Assembly: GCA_041397765.1 (NCBI GenBank) | Contig: JAWKWA010000004.1 | Span: 185,508 to 249,507 of the forward strand | Origin: JAWKWA01 sp041397765 | GTDB lineage: Bacteria > Pseudomonadota > Alphaproteobacteria > Rhizobiales > Hyphomicrobiaceae | DNA length: 64,000 bases | Direction of reading: 5' to 3' | Made by a program: the position numbers and the translations under genes | Notes under the pieces: generated by a model | Told to the model about the DNA's origin: nothing | Seen by the model: only the letters and a program-made list of their open reading frames with translations | Database searches by the model: none | In this document: one piece after another, positions 45,127 through 53,576 of the stretch | How the letters are laid out: every line of letters starts with the position of its first letter | How positions within the stretch are numbered: position 1 is the first letter of the stretch

Positions 45127-45828
45127 TCAATGAAGCGGATCGGGACGGCCGTTGCCCGCCATGATGGCGAGGCGGATGAGCTCGGCGAAGCTGCCGACGC
45201 CGAGACGACGCATGATATTGGCCCGGTGCACCTCGACGGTGCGCTGGCTGATGCCGAGGCGGAAGGCGATCGCCTTGTTGGCGAGCCCCTCGACGAGACC
45301 CTCGAGCACCTCGCGCTCGCGCTTGGAGAGAATGGCGAGGGGATCGCTGGCCGTCTCCTCCACCGGTTTTGCCAACCTTGAGCCGGCGCGCGGCTCGGCC
45401 CGCCCGGATGCAGGAGAGGGCGAGGCCAGGACGGCGAGGATGCGCTTCATGACGGCGTCGGGAAAGGGCGGCAGACTCTCCTGGTCGATCCGGTCCATCA
45501 CCTGACCGAGGGCGAGGGCGCCACCGCCATCCCTGGCAACCAGGATCAGGACGAGATCCCGCCGCTTGCGCGAGATCTCCGTCATCAGGGCCATGCAGTC
45601 GATGCGCAGATCGGCTTCGAACAGCAGGACGAAGCCGGGGGCGAGATCGGCGATCTGCTGAAGCAGGCTCGCCCGGCCGTCGATGAAGCTCGCCTTCAGC
45701 CCCGCCTCGGCCAGTACCCGCCCGAGCGCGTCCCTCCGGCCCTGGCCGCTGTCCACCACATGGCAGACCGCCCGGCCGGCGGCCACGATCCCGGTGCCGA
45801 GATCCTCGCTTTGCCTGCGCTGCTGCAC
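45127..45828 (-). CDS. LuxR/FixJ-type regulator with degenerate receiver (paralogue)
   Basis: A 233-residue regulator starting at GTG 45828, supported by an AAGGAG site six bases upstream. The receiver-like N-terminus (AVCHVVDSGQGRRDALGRVL) lacks the paired acidic residues, and the acceptor strand reads FVLLFEADL with Glu where Asp is expected, a possible constitutive-on mimic. The C-terminus is a complete LuxR helix-turn-helix (LSKREREVLEGLVEG, NKAIAFRLGISQRTVEVHRAN, RLGVGSFAELIRLAI). The DNA-recognition helix is nearly the same as in the neighbouring paralogue, so the two may bind overlapping sites. Confidence 0.87.
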   Translation of the reverse strand: MQQRRQSEDLGTGIVAAGRAVCHVVDSGQGRRDALGRVLAEAGLKASFIDGRASLLQQIADLAPGFVLLFEADLRIDCMALMTEISRKRRDLVLILVARDGGGALALGQVMDRIDQESLPPFPDAVMKRILAVLASPSPASGRAEPRAGSRLAKPVEETASDPLAILSKREREVLEGLVEGLANKAIAFRLGISQRTVEVHRANIMRRLGVGSFAELIRLAIMAGNGRPDPLH

Positions 45829-46131
45829 GTCCTGCTCCTTCCATTCGTCGACGCCGTACCGCCGGCGCCACGAGATCGCATGTCCAGTTCACACCCGTCC
45901 GAGGTGCCAGCGCAAGCACCGACATTTCGGCCGCCCGCAAGGCAGTGGGAGGGGGTGCATTCGCGGCCGCCTGTCGCGAGCCCGAAATCCGCGCCGGCAG
46001 CCGTTATCAGTTGCCAGAGCAATAGGGCAGGGGTTCGGCGAAATGGGGAATATGGTGCGGCCGGCGCGGCCGTGGCACCGGGCCAGGATGCCCCGGCGGG
46101 AGGACCGTTCCGCAGCGTCCGCTCGCCGGCC
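45829..46131. other. Intergenic region between ribF and LuxR-type gene
   Basis: These 303 bp presumably contain the promoter of the downstream LuxR-type gene. I see the ribosome site at its end (AAGGAG near 45835) but no gene, clear promoter pair or strong hairpin. Confidence 0.4.
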
Positions 46132-47145
46132 TCAGCCGGCGGTGGCGGCGAGCGCCCGGCCGAGCGGGAAGCGCTGCATGGGATCCTCGGCGGCGACGGC
46201 GGCGAGGATGGAGCGGGCGGCGTCGCAGTCCTTTTCCATCTGCCGCATCAGCGCCTCGACATCGGGAAAGGCCCTGTCGTCGCGCAGATGGGCGATCATC
46301 TCGACGGCGATCTCGCGGCCGTAGAGGTCGCCGTCGAAGTCGAAGAGGAAGACCTCGAGCACGGGAGCGCCGTTGTCGAAGGTCGGACGGGTGCCGAGAT
46401 AGGCGGCGGCGCCATGGCGGACACCGTCGACGACGACCCGGGCGGCGTAGATGCCGTGCTTCAGCACATAGCCCGGCTCCATACGCAGATTGGCGGTCGG
46501 GAAGCCCATGCCGGTGCCGCGATGGGCGCCCCCCACCACCCGGCCGACGACGCGCCACCAATGGCCGAGCACCTCGGCCGCGCCGCGAACGTCGCCGGCG
46601 GCGATCAGGGCGCGCACCCGGCTCGAGGAGAACACCTCGCCTGCCTCGCCGACCGGATCGCTGACGGTGACACCGAAGCCGAAGCGGGCGCCGAGCGCGC
46701 GCATGACGTCGGGAGAGCCGGTGCGGCCACGGCCGAAATGGAAGTCGTAGCCGATCACGACATGGCGGACGGCGAGCTTCTCGACGAGGATGCCGGTGAC
46801 GAAGCTCTCGGCATCGAGCCCGGCCATCCTCTCGTCGAAGGGCAGCACCACTGCCAGGTCGAGGCCCAGCGCCTCGAGAAGCCTGAGGCGCTCGGGCAGC
46901 GGGGTCAACGTGAAGTGCGGATCGGCCGGACGGAAGAACTGGCGGGGATGGGGCGAGAACAGCATGACCCCGGCGGGACCGCCGATCTCCTTGGCGATTG
47001 TGCGCGTCCGCTCCAGCACCGCCTGATGGCCACGATGGACGCCGTCGAAATTGCCGATGGCGATGGCGCCGCCCTTCAGGTGATCGGGCACGCCGGCCAG
47101 ATCACCGACGACCTCGATCGATCTCGCGTGGCCACCGTCGCTCAT
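46132..47145 (-). CDS. ribF: Bifunctional riboflavin kinase / FAD synthetase
   Basis: A 337-residue enzyme making FMN and then FAD from riboflavin. The N-terminal FMN adenylyltransferase domain has GNFDGVHRGHQ (about 32) and IGYDFHFGRGRTGSP, and the C-terminal flavokinase domain has GTGMGFPTANL (about 205) and the RPTFDNG.PVLEVFLFDF segment. The start at 47145 (MSDGGHARSIEVV) has an AAAGGTCGAG site; an ATG eight codons earlier is possible. In many alphaproteobacteria ribF neighbours ileS and lspA, as roughly here, with the regulator pair between them. Confidence 0.95.
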   Translation of the reverse strand: MSDGGHARSIEVVGDLAGVPDHLKGGAIAIGNFDGVHRGHQAVLERTRTIAKEIGGPAGVMLFSPHPRQFFRPADPHFTLTPLPERLRLLEALGLDLAVVLPFDERMAGLDAESFVTGILVEKLAVRHVVIGYDFHFGRGRTGSPDVMRALGARFGFGVTVSDPVGEAGEVFSSSRVRALIAAGDVRGAAEVLGHWWRVVGRVVGGAHRGTGMGFPTANLRMEPGYVLKHGIYAARVVVDGVRHGAAAYLGTRPTFDNGAPVLEVFLFDFDGDLYGREIAVEMIAHLRDDRAFPDVEALMRQMEKDCDAARSILAAVAAEDPMQRFPLGRALAATAG

Positions 47146-47349
47146 CTCGACCTTTGCTCTCGCCGACATGCCATGAGAACGGCGACAAGGGCCGCCGCGA
47201 TCCGCCTGTCCGGGGCCGCCTGGCCGGGACGCGCCAATCTAGTCAGAGCGCCCCGCGCGAGCCAGAGGTTTTGTGATCGGCCGCGCATGCCGCGCCAGGG
47301 TCGCCGCAAGCCCCGACGCCCGATGCCCGCGGACGCCGCCTCGTGAGCC

Positions 47350-47431
47350 CGGCGGGAACCGTTGTCCTTACCCGGCGGGGACCGCATTCTTTACTCGGCG
47401 GGGACCGCATTCTTTACTCGGCGGGGACCGC
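47350..47431. repeat. 23-bp tandem repeat overlapping an MFS gene's stop codon
   Basis: Three full 23-bp units (47350-47372 diverged; 47373-47395 and 47396-47418 identical) and a partial fourth. The core is CGGCGGGGACCGCATTCTTT. On the minus strand the unit carries the end of the MFS gene at 47414 (codons for Ala-Val-Pro-Ala-Glu then TAA) plus an AT-rich spacer, so the gene's terminal codons and stop are reduplicated downstream. Confidence 0.85.
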
Positions 47432-48643
47432 CTGGCGCCGCCAGATCACCTCATGGCCTTCGGCCGGAGTCCGTGGGATGAGGCTCGACAGCACGATGGA
47501 GCCGATCGCAAGCCCGGTGCCGAGCAGGAAGACGAGACCCGGATCACGCAGCCAGACGAGCCCCAGCGTCACCGGCAGGAAGACCGCGGCGATGTGGTTG
47601 ATCGAAAATGAGACGGCGGCGGTCGGTGCGATGTCGGCCGGGTCGGCGATGCGCTGGAAGTAGGAGGCCGTCGCCATCGACATGGCGAAGAAGGCGTGAT
47701 CGACGAGATAGAGGCCGGCGGCAATGCGGTGGTCCTCGACGAAGGCATAGCCGGCGAAGACGAGCGCGAGGCCGACATATTCGATCTGCAGGGCCGCCCG
47801 CTCGCCAAAGCGCATGACGAGCCGGCCGATGCGCGGCGCCAGCGCCATGTTGAACAGGTGATTGATCACGAACAGCGTCGTCAGCGCGCCGACCGAATAG
47901 CCGAACTTCTCGACCATCATCCAGCCGGCGAAGACGACGAAGATCTGCCGCCGCGCACCGTCGAGGAAGGTCAGCGCGTAGAACAGCCAGTAGCGGCCGC
48001 GCAGCACCAGATGCGTGCGCTGCTTCACGTCCTGGCGGAAATAGGGATAGCCGAGCACCACCACCGCGACGAGGGCGAGCGTCATGGCCCCGGCGAGCGC
48101 GTAGACGCGCGCATAGCCGAGCCCCAGAACGGTGAAGGTCAGATAGACGAAGCCGAACGCGGCGAGGGCCGCGAAGGATTCCGCCGAGATGATCCGGCCG
48201 AGGCCGAGCGCGGCCTGGCCCTTGGGCAGCCATTGCAGCGACAGCGACTGCCGCATCGTCTCGAAATAGTGGAAGCCGGTCGAAAACAGCAGCGTCGTCA
48301 GCAGGAGGCCCGAGGTCGTCGGGAACAGGCCGGTCAGGGCGGTGCCGGCCGCCAGCATGACGAGCGAGACGATGGCGAGCGTCTGCTCGCGCATGAAGAC
48401 GATGAGGAGGATGGCACCGAAGGCGAGGAAGCCCGGGATCTCCCTCACCGACTGGAGGAGGCCGATATCGCTGCCCTTGAAGCCTGCCTCGGCGTGGGTG
48501 AAATTGTTGAGCAGCGTCATCCAGGTCTGGAACGACAGCTGGTTGGCCACCACCATCAGCATCAGGAGGCCGATGGGCGTCATGGCAAAGCGTGGCAGCA
48601 GCCGCAGATAGGGCGCGCGCGGCATCGTGTCGGGAGAGCTCAT
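47414..48643 (-). CDS. MFS transporter
   Basis: A 409-residue inner-membrane protein with about 12 hydrophobic helices. The N-terminal half has FAMTPIGLLMLMVVANQLSF and the central part FYALTFLDGARRQIFVVFAG, reminiscent of a poorly characterised MFS branch. The canonical MFS loop motif (GxLxDRxGRR) is degenerate: the helix 2-3 loop reads LIVFMREQTL. It starts at 48643 (MSSPDTMPRAP). The C-terminus ends in VPAE inside a 23-bp tandem repeat. It lies 42 bp downstream of an acetyltransferase gene, so the two may be co-expressed. The substrate is unknown. Confidence 0.85.
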   Translation of the reverse strand: MSSPDTMPRAPYLRLLPRFAMTPIGLLMLMVVANQLSFQTWMTLLNNFTHAEAGFKGSDIGLLQSVREIPGFLAFGAILLIVFMREQTLAIVSLVMLAAGTALTGLFPTTSGLLLTTLLFSTGFHYFETMRQSLSLQWLPKGQAALGLGRIISAESFAALAAFGFVYLTFTVLGLGYARVYALAGAMTLALVAVVVLGYPYFRQDVKQRTHLVLRGRYWLFYALTFLDGARRQIFVVFAGWMMVEKFGYSVGALTTLFVINHLFNMALAPRIGRLVMRFGERAALQIEYVGLALVFAGYAFVEDHRIAAGLYLVDHAFFAMSMATASYFQRIADPADIAPTAAVSFSINHIAAVFLPVTLGLVWLRDPGLVFLLGTGLAIGSIVLSSLIPRTPAEGHEVIWRRQAVPAE

Positions 48644-48685
48644 CGGGCTCCCTTAGCATGCCCGGCGGCTCATCGAGCCATGAGA

Positions 48686-49933
48686 TTATTGCACGGCTCC
48701 GCCGACCTCCGGGCCGTCCTGGCGGGTGAGGAAGGAGGCGGCGAAGGCCCGCCGCAGCGATCGCGGCAGGGCGGCGAGCGAGCGCTTGGCGCGACCCTTG
48801 AGGCTGGAGACGACGAGCGCACGGTAGAGGCGGCCGGCCGGGCTCAGCGCCAGCGCAAAGTCGGCGGTCTCGACCACGCCGTCCGACCAGTTGAGCTTGT
48901 AGGTGTCGCCGGGCGCGAGCAGGTCGTAGCGCGCAATGCCCTCGCAGAAGGAGTGACGGATGCTGTCCTCGAGCAAGAGGCTGCCCGGGCTGTTGCGCTC
49001 GTAGTCGGGGTGGTAGACGGTGACATGGGCGGCGAAGCAGCCTTTGCTCGCGACGCCGATCTCGATGGCGGCGGCCTCGCCGCCGACCGTCAGGGCCGAG
49101 ACGCGGACCGGCACCGGATGGCAGGTCGAGGCGGCGATGTCGTGGAAGAAGGCCTCCATGCGTCGGCCGACATAGGCGCGCGAGACGAGGCCTTTCGAGA
49201 GGAGCCAGTCGCGCTTCAGACCGATCGCCTCGACAGCGCGGGCGGCGGCCCGCTCGCCGGTCGAGAGACGCTCGAAGGCGATCTCGCCCCGCTCGGCGAG
49301 GCGCTTCATGTGACGGCGGCGGTTCTTGCGGTCCTTGGCGGGATAGCGCGCGACATAGGCCTCGAAGCCGGTGGCGCTCGACAGATCCAGATAGGGCGCG
49401 ACCTGGATGTCGCGGCGCAGAGCACCTCTGGCGCCGAGCAGGCCTGCAACCGCCGCATCGGCCCGGACCTTGCCGAGGGCTGCCAGATCGAAGCCCGAGC
49501 GCTTGAGGAGGGACCAGCCCGCCTCGAGAAGACGCATGCGCATGGCGCCGGCCTCGACCAGCACATCGCCATATTGGCTGACCGGGTCGCCCATCCACTT
49601 GAGCACGCGGCAGCCGAAGCGGCGAACCTCGATCAGCGGCCAGATCATGGCGAGGCGACCCTCGATCCGGCCGGCAACGATCGCCAGCCGGCGTCGCTCG
49701 CAGGCTCGCCCGCCGGCTTCCAGATAATGGTTCGCCCAGTGCCAGTTCCAGTTGAAGGACTGGAAAATCTGGTGCGGCTCGCCGGCCCGCTCGAACAGAT
49801 CGTTCCATTCCTGCTCGAGCAGGTCCATTCCCGTGCGTGTCGAGACGAGCTCGACGGTCAGACGGCCGGGGCTGGCCTCGGCGGGTCCCGCGGACACGGC
49901 AAGGAGCGTTTCAGAAGCGGTCGATCGGCGCAT
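48686..49933 (-). CDS. BioF2/CelD-type GNAT acetyltransferase
   Basis: A 415-residue protein of the CelD/BcsL (BioF2-like, PF13480-type) acyltransferase family, usually tied to exopolysaccharide or cellulose modification. The N-terminus has VSTRTGMDLLEQEWNDLFERA, then WNWHWANHYL, typical of the family. The central region (KDRKNRRRHMKRLAERG) and the C-terminal GNAT fold (AAAIEIGVASKGCFAAHVTVYHPDYERNSPG) follow, then the LLAPGDTYKLNWSDG segment. No signal peptide, so it acts in the cytoplasm. The start was chosen at MRRSTASET; an upstream in-frame start would add 17 residues. The nearby glycan cluster (54-62 kb) is a plausible source of its acceptor. Confidence 0.85.
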   Translation of the reverse strand: MRRSTASETLLAVSAGPAEASPGRLTVELVSTRTGMDLLEQEWNDLFERAGEPHQIFQSFNWNWHWANHYLEAGGRACERRRLAIVAGRIEGRLAMIWPLIEVRRFGCRVLKWMGDPVSQYGDVLVEAGAMRMRLLEAGWSLLKRSGFDLAALGKVRADAAVAGLLGARGALRRDIQVAPYLDLSSATGFEAYVARYPAKDRKNRRRHMKRLAERGEIAFERLSTGERAAARAVEAIGLKRDWLLSKGLVSRAYVGRRMEAFFHDIAASTCHPVPVRVSALTVGGEAAAIEIGVASKGCFAAHVTVYHPDYERNSPGSLLLEDSIRHSFCEGIARYDLLAPGDTYKLNWSDGVVETADFALALSPAGRLYRALVVSSLKGRAKRSLAALPRSLRRAFAASFLTRQDGPEVGGAVQ

Positions 49934-50039
49934 GGTGACCCGCGGTTCGAACGAGATCCCGGCAGCAAGGGCAGCCGGGCACACGCAGCGGATCGTTCAA
50001 GAAGCGTGCCACAAGCAAGGGGGCCGGCGATCGCCGCGC

Positions 50040-50411
50040 TCACACCGCGAGCAGGATCTCGGCGAGGCCGAGCAGGCCGAGGGCGAGCGTCAGCAGCCAG
50101 AGCAGGACCCGGCCGCGATAGGGCAGGCTGGTGCGCGAGAGGAGCGTCGCGAGAAGCAGGGCGAGGAGACCTGCAAGATTGATCGCGGCCGCGCCGCCGG
50201 CACCCAGGCCGCTCGCGAAAGAGCTGATACGGGGCAACGCGATGGCAAGGGCGATGCCGGCGAAGGTGGCGCCGAGGAGCCGCGGATAGAAGGCCGAGCC
50301 GGGTTTGGGCAGGGCGAGCGCGGCGGCGAGCGGTCCCGGCGCGACGAGGAGGAGCATGCCCGCGACGAGCTTCAGCAGGGCGTCGAGCCAGAGCACCTGA
50401 TCGAGCAGCAT
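50040..50411 (-). CDS. Small four-helix membrane protein, function unknown
   Basis: A 123-residue highly hydrophobic protein with four predicted transmembrane helices (LLKLVAGMLLLVAPGPLAAAL; LLGATFAGIALAIALP; INLAGLLALLLATLL; VLLWLLTLALGLLGLAEILL). It resembles many unnamed inner-membrane proteins of this size, with no functional motif. It lies between the acetyltransferase gene (106 bp downstream) and a lipoprotein gene (88 bp upstream), all on the minus strand. I cannot assign a role. Confidence 0.75.
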   Translation of the reverse strand: MLLDQVLWLDALLKLVAGMLLLVAPGPLAAALALPKPGSAFYPRLLGATFAGIALAIALPRISSFASGLGAGGAAAINLAGLLALLLATLLSRTSLPYRGRVLLWLLTLALGLLGLAEILLAV

Positions 50412-50499
50412 GGGGCCTTCAAGAGCTGGCTGACGTCCAACGGCCGGCCGAGCATAGACCGGTCCAGAGCGAGCCGGCCGCCCATCAGCCTCGCCGGTA

Positions 50500-51039
50500 T
50501 CAATCGGTCGACATCGATTTCAGGGCCGCGGTGGCAGACTGCGTCGGGCCGGACGACTGTTCGGCCGCGACCGCCGGCCGCTCGATCTGCTCGGCGCTGT
50601 AGTCGCCGACGCGGTACCTCGCCATCACCGCGCGGATCTCCTTCAAGGTGGCCGCGTCGCAATATTCGGTGGCAGGCTTCAACGCCACGCGCTGCGCAAC
50701 CGCGATCTTGGCGTTCTCGTAGTTGGAGGCGATGCGCTGCAGGTCGTCCGGCGTCGCACCGAGCTGGCCTTCCCACTGCAGATAGGAAGCCTTGAGGGCG
50801 GGCTCGTCGAGAATGAAGCTGCACTTCCTGGCGCGCACCGCGTTCCAGGCGACCTGGGTGCTGCGGGTCTGGGGATCGTTGGCGAAGGCCGGGATCGCCG
50901 CGGGGCTGACGGCCGCGGTCGTCGAGGGCGAAAATCCGAGCATGCCGCCGCCTGCGCCGCCGCCACCGCAGCCGGCGAGGCCGAAGGCCAGCCCAGCCAA
51001 CGTGACGGCCAGCGCCGCCGACCTCGTGGAAGTCATCAT
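50500..51039 (-). CDS. Lipoprotein of unknown function
   Basis: A 179-residue predicted lipoprotein. The ATG pair at 51039/51036 leads into a signal with lipobox LAGC (about residue 24) followed by a glycine-rich linker. The mature domain has two further cysteines (ARKCSFILDE and TEYCDAATL) about 75 residues apart, a helix-rich composition (DLQRIASNYENAKIAVAQ) and an Ala/Ser/Gln-rich C-terminus. I do not recognise a family. The gene is divergent from the DMT transporter gene at 51314. Confidence 0.75.
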   Translation of the reverse strand: MMTSTRSAALAVTLAGLAFGLAGCGGGGAGGGMLGFSPSTTAAVSPAAIPAFANDPQTRSTQVAWNAVRARKCSFILDEPALKASYLQWEGQLGATPDDLQRIASNYENAKIAVAQRVALKPATEYCDAATLKEIRAVMARYRVGDYSAEQIERPAVAAEQSSGPTQSATAALKSMSTD

Positions 51040-51313
51040 CTCGGACCTGCCTCGTGGCGCGATTCCAGGGTCGGAATCGCCTGAACCTTGCTGCAATGCG
51101 GGAGACCGTAGGAGGGGGCCGAGGCTCCTGTCAATCGGGGCGAACCGCAAGGGACGACCGAGGGTTACCGCGAGGGGCGCGGCCCCGGCCATCGGGGCTC
51201 ATGAAAGAACTGCGACAATCGCAGTGGTCGCCCGCGCCCTTGTCGTGCGATGGAGAAGGGATACGGCGCCGCCGGCCCAGCGCAAGGCGCCCTTCAGGAG
51301 GAGAACGCCCGTC

Positions 51314-52219
51314 TTGAGCATCGCCGGTCGCAGCCGGACCTCCGTCCGCGCGTGGCGCCTCGCCCCGCAGGAGACCGGCATCCTGCTGTTCGTCGGCGCC
51401 CTCACCATCGGGGCCGGCCAAGGCGCGGTTGCCAAATATCTCTCCGGCGAGATGCCGGTGCCGCTGATCCTGTGGTGGCGCTACGCGGTCACCTTCGCGG
51501 TGATGGTGCCGATCGCGCTCGCCCGCAATGGCCGGAGCGTGCTGGTGCCCGAGCGGACGCTGCTCAACGTGGTGCGCGGCCTCCTGCTGGTCGTCGCCTC
51601 GATCGGACACGTCTTCGCGGTCAAGGGCATGCCGCTCGCCGACGCGCTCGCCATCGTCTTCGTCTATCCCTTCATCGTCACGGCGCTGGCGCCGGTCGTG
51701 CTCGGGGAACGGGTGCGGCTGGCGAGCTGGATCGCGGTCGCGACCGGCTTCGTCGGCGTCATGGTGGTGATCAGGCCGGGTTTCCACACGGTGGACGTCC
51801 ATGCGCTGATGGCGCTCGTCGCCGGCTTCTCCTTCGCGATGACGCTGCTGGTGACGCGCCGGCTCTCTGTCGGATCGCCGGCGACCGTCACGGCGACCTG
51901 GACGGCGGGGACCGGGGCGGCCGTGCTGACGCTCGCCCTGCCTTTCGTCTGGCAGGCACCGACAGGCTTCGAGGTCGGGTTGCTCGTTCTCATCGGGGCG
52001 CTGGCGGCGGCCGGGCAGCTCGGCTCGATCATCGCCTGCAACAAGACCGACATGGCGGTGCTCGCCCCCTTCGGCTACTCCGAGATGATCTCGGCGACGG
52101 TGATGGGCTGGATCGTGTTCGGCGACTTCCCCGATGCGGTGACCTGGACCGGCATCGCCATCATCGTCATGAGCGGCATCTACATCGCCACGCGGACACG
52201 GGCGCGCCGGCCCGCTTGA
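51314..52219 (+). CDS. DMT-superfamily (EamA) transporter
   Basis: A 301-residue membrane protein with ten predicted helices in two EamA repeats: one around GILLFVGALTIGAGQGAVAK to VVLGERVRLASWIAV, the second around MALVAGFSFAMTLLV to the C-terminal GDFPDAVTWTGIAIIVMSG. The second repeat ends in the typical GEx-like position (FGDFP). The start is TTG at 51314, chosen because AGGAGGAG (51295-51302) sits at ribosome-site distance and no ATG precedes helix 1. It likely exports or imports a small metabolite. It is convergent with the MFS gene that ends at 52242. Confidence 0.88.
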   Translation: MSIAGRSRTSVRAWRLAPQETGILLFVGALTIGAGQGAVAKYLSGEMPVPLILWWRYAVTFAVMVPIALARNGRSVLVPERTLLNVVRGLLLVVASIGHVFAVKGMPLADALAIVFVYPFIVTALAPVVLGERVRLASWIAVATGFVGVMVVIRPGFHTVDVHALMALVAGFSFAMTLLVTRRLSVGSPATVTATWTAGTGAAVLTLALPFVWQAPTGFEVGLLVLIGALAAAGQLGSIIACNKTDMAVLAPFGYSEMISATVMGWIVFGDFPDAVTWTGIAIIVMSGIYIATRTRARRPA

Positions 52220-52241
52220 GCGCGATTGCCGGCGGTGAACC

Positions 52242-53576
52242 TCAATCCGGCAGACGCACCATGTCGTGCCCGAATGTCAGCTCGGCCAGGGACATCAGGC
52301 AGCCGAGCGACAGGGTGACGGCGAGATAGAGAAAATAGCCGGACGGGCCGACCGCGCCCATCGCATGGCCGGCGATCAACGGTCCGAAGCTCGCCGCCGC
52401 GGTGTAGGCGATGAGGCCGAGGCTGGTCGCCGCCACCACCTCGCTCGCACTCGCGACATCGATCAGCCGCGCGATGGTCAGCGCATAGAGCGGGAAGGTC
52501 GTGCCGATGACGCAGGTGCCGAACAGCAGCACCACCGGAAAGGACGGCGCCGGGATGAGCGCGATGGTGAGCGAGAACGCTCCCCCGGCGAGGAATGTGC
52601 CGGTCAGCACGCGCATGCGGCCGAAGCGGTCGGCGGCGGCGCCGAGAAACACCTGCGACACCGCGCCGGCGACGACCGTGACGGCGAGATAGGTCGCAAC
52701 CTCGCCTTGCGAGAAGCCGATGCCCTTGGCGTAGAGCGCGCCGAGCGAGGCGCCGACCGAGATCGACAGGCCGGCGAGCGAGGCGATGACGAGCACGCGC
52801 AGATTGCGGCCGACGAAGCCGAGCGCCGAGGCCCGGCTGCTGCCCTCGCCGACGGCGGGCGGGGCCGGGTGACGGGCCGGCTCGGGCACGAAGACGACCG
52901 GGAGCGCGGCGAGCGCCATCGCCCCCGCCGCCACCAGGAAGCCGTCCGGCCCCGGCACCAGCAGCGTCACATAGGGCGCGGCGACCATGAAGGCGATCCG
53001 CAGGCTCTCGTCGATGCCCAGCATGCGTCCGCGCGTGCGCAAGGTCGCGAGCCCGCCGATCCAGGCATCGATCACGACATAGAAGGCAACCCCGGCATAG
53101 CCGTAGAGGAACCGCAGGCCGAGCCAGGCCTCGTGCGGCAGCGGCAGGCTGAAAGCAGCCGCGGCGAGCGCGCCGAGCGCCACGCAGAGGAAGTAGCTGA
53201 TCCGGTAGCCGAACAGGCGGACGAGGAAGCCGAAGGTCAGGGCCGAGGCGAGCCCGCCCATATAGAAGGTCGACTGCACGGCGCCGATGAAGCCGTCGCT
53301 CGCACCGGCTGCCGACAGAGCGAGCACGATCAGCGGGAACATCGCCCCGTTCGAGATGCCATAGAGCGGTGCGGTCAGAAAGAGGCCGAGCGCACGGCGC
53401 ATGACCAAGCGCAGCGGCGGATCGGCCGGGAGGCCCGTGGCATGCGACGCCGTTGCCGACGCCCGGGGCCTCTGCCCTTCCGCATGACCTCCCGACTGAC
53501 CGGTGCCCATTTCGTCGGAAAATGCTCTGGCCGCCGCATGGGGGGAGACCACAAGCTTATCGTCAGGCCGTCGCAT
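52242..53576 (-). CDS. MFS transporter (YbfB/UMF1-like general class)
   Basis: A 12-helix membrane transporter of up to 444 residues. From the preferred start at 53576 (GAGGG site upstream, 14-bp overlap with rsmD) there is a 58-residue hydrophilic N-terminal tail before the first helix (GLFLTAPLYGISNGAMFPLIV). Alternative starts at 53510 and 53402 would shorten or remove it. The helix 2-3 loop holds a degenerate motif (FGFLVRLFGYRI), while the second-half loop AADRFGRMRVLTG is a clear MFS signature. Also notable is YAGVAFYVVIDAWIGGLATL. The substrate is unknown. It is probably translationally coupled to rsmD. Confidence 0.85.
   Translation of the reverse strand: MRRPDDKLVVSPHAAARAFSDEMGTGQSGGHAEGQRPRASATASHATGLPADPPLRLVMRRALGLFLTAPLYGISNGAMFPLIVLALSAAGASDGFIGAVQSTFYMGGLASALTFGFLVRLFGYRISYFLCVALGALAAAAFSLPLPHEAWLGLRFLYGYAGVAFYVVIDAWIGGLATLRTRGRMLGIDESLRIAFMVAAPYVTLLVPGPDGFLVAAGAMALAALPVVFVPEPARHPAPPAVGEGSSRASALGFVGRNLRVLVIASLAGLSISVGASLGALYAKGIGFSQGEVATYLAVTVVAGAVSQVFLGAAADRFGRMRVLTGTFLAGGAFSLTIALIPAPSFPVVLLFGTCVIGTTFPLYALTIARLIDVASASEVVAATSLGLIAYTAAASFGPLIAGHAMGAVGPSGYFLYLAVTLSLGCLMSLAELTFGHDMVRLPD

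Noticed and set aside
47350..47431. Possible CRISPR array
   Set aside because: The repeats are immediately adjacent tandem units without unique spacers, and there are no cas genes. The same applies to 4092-4165 and 43563-43634.
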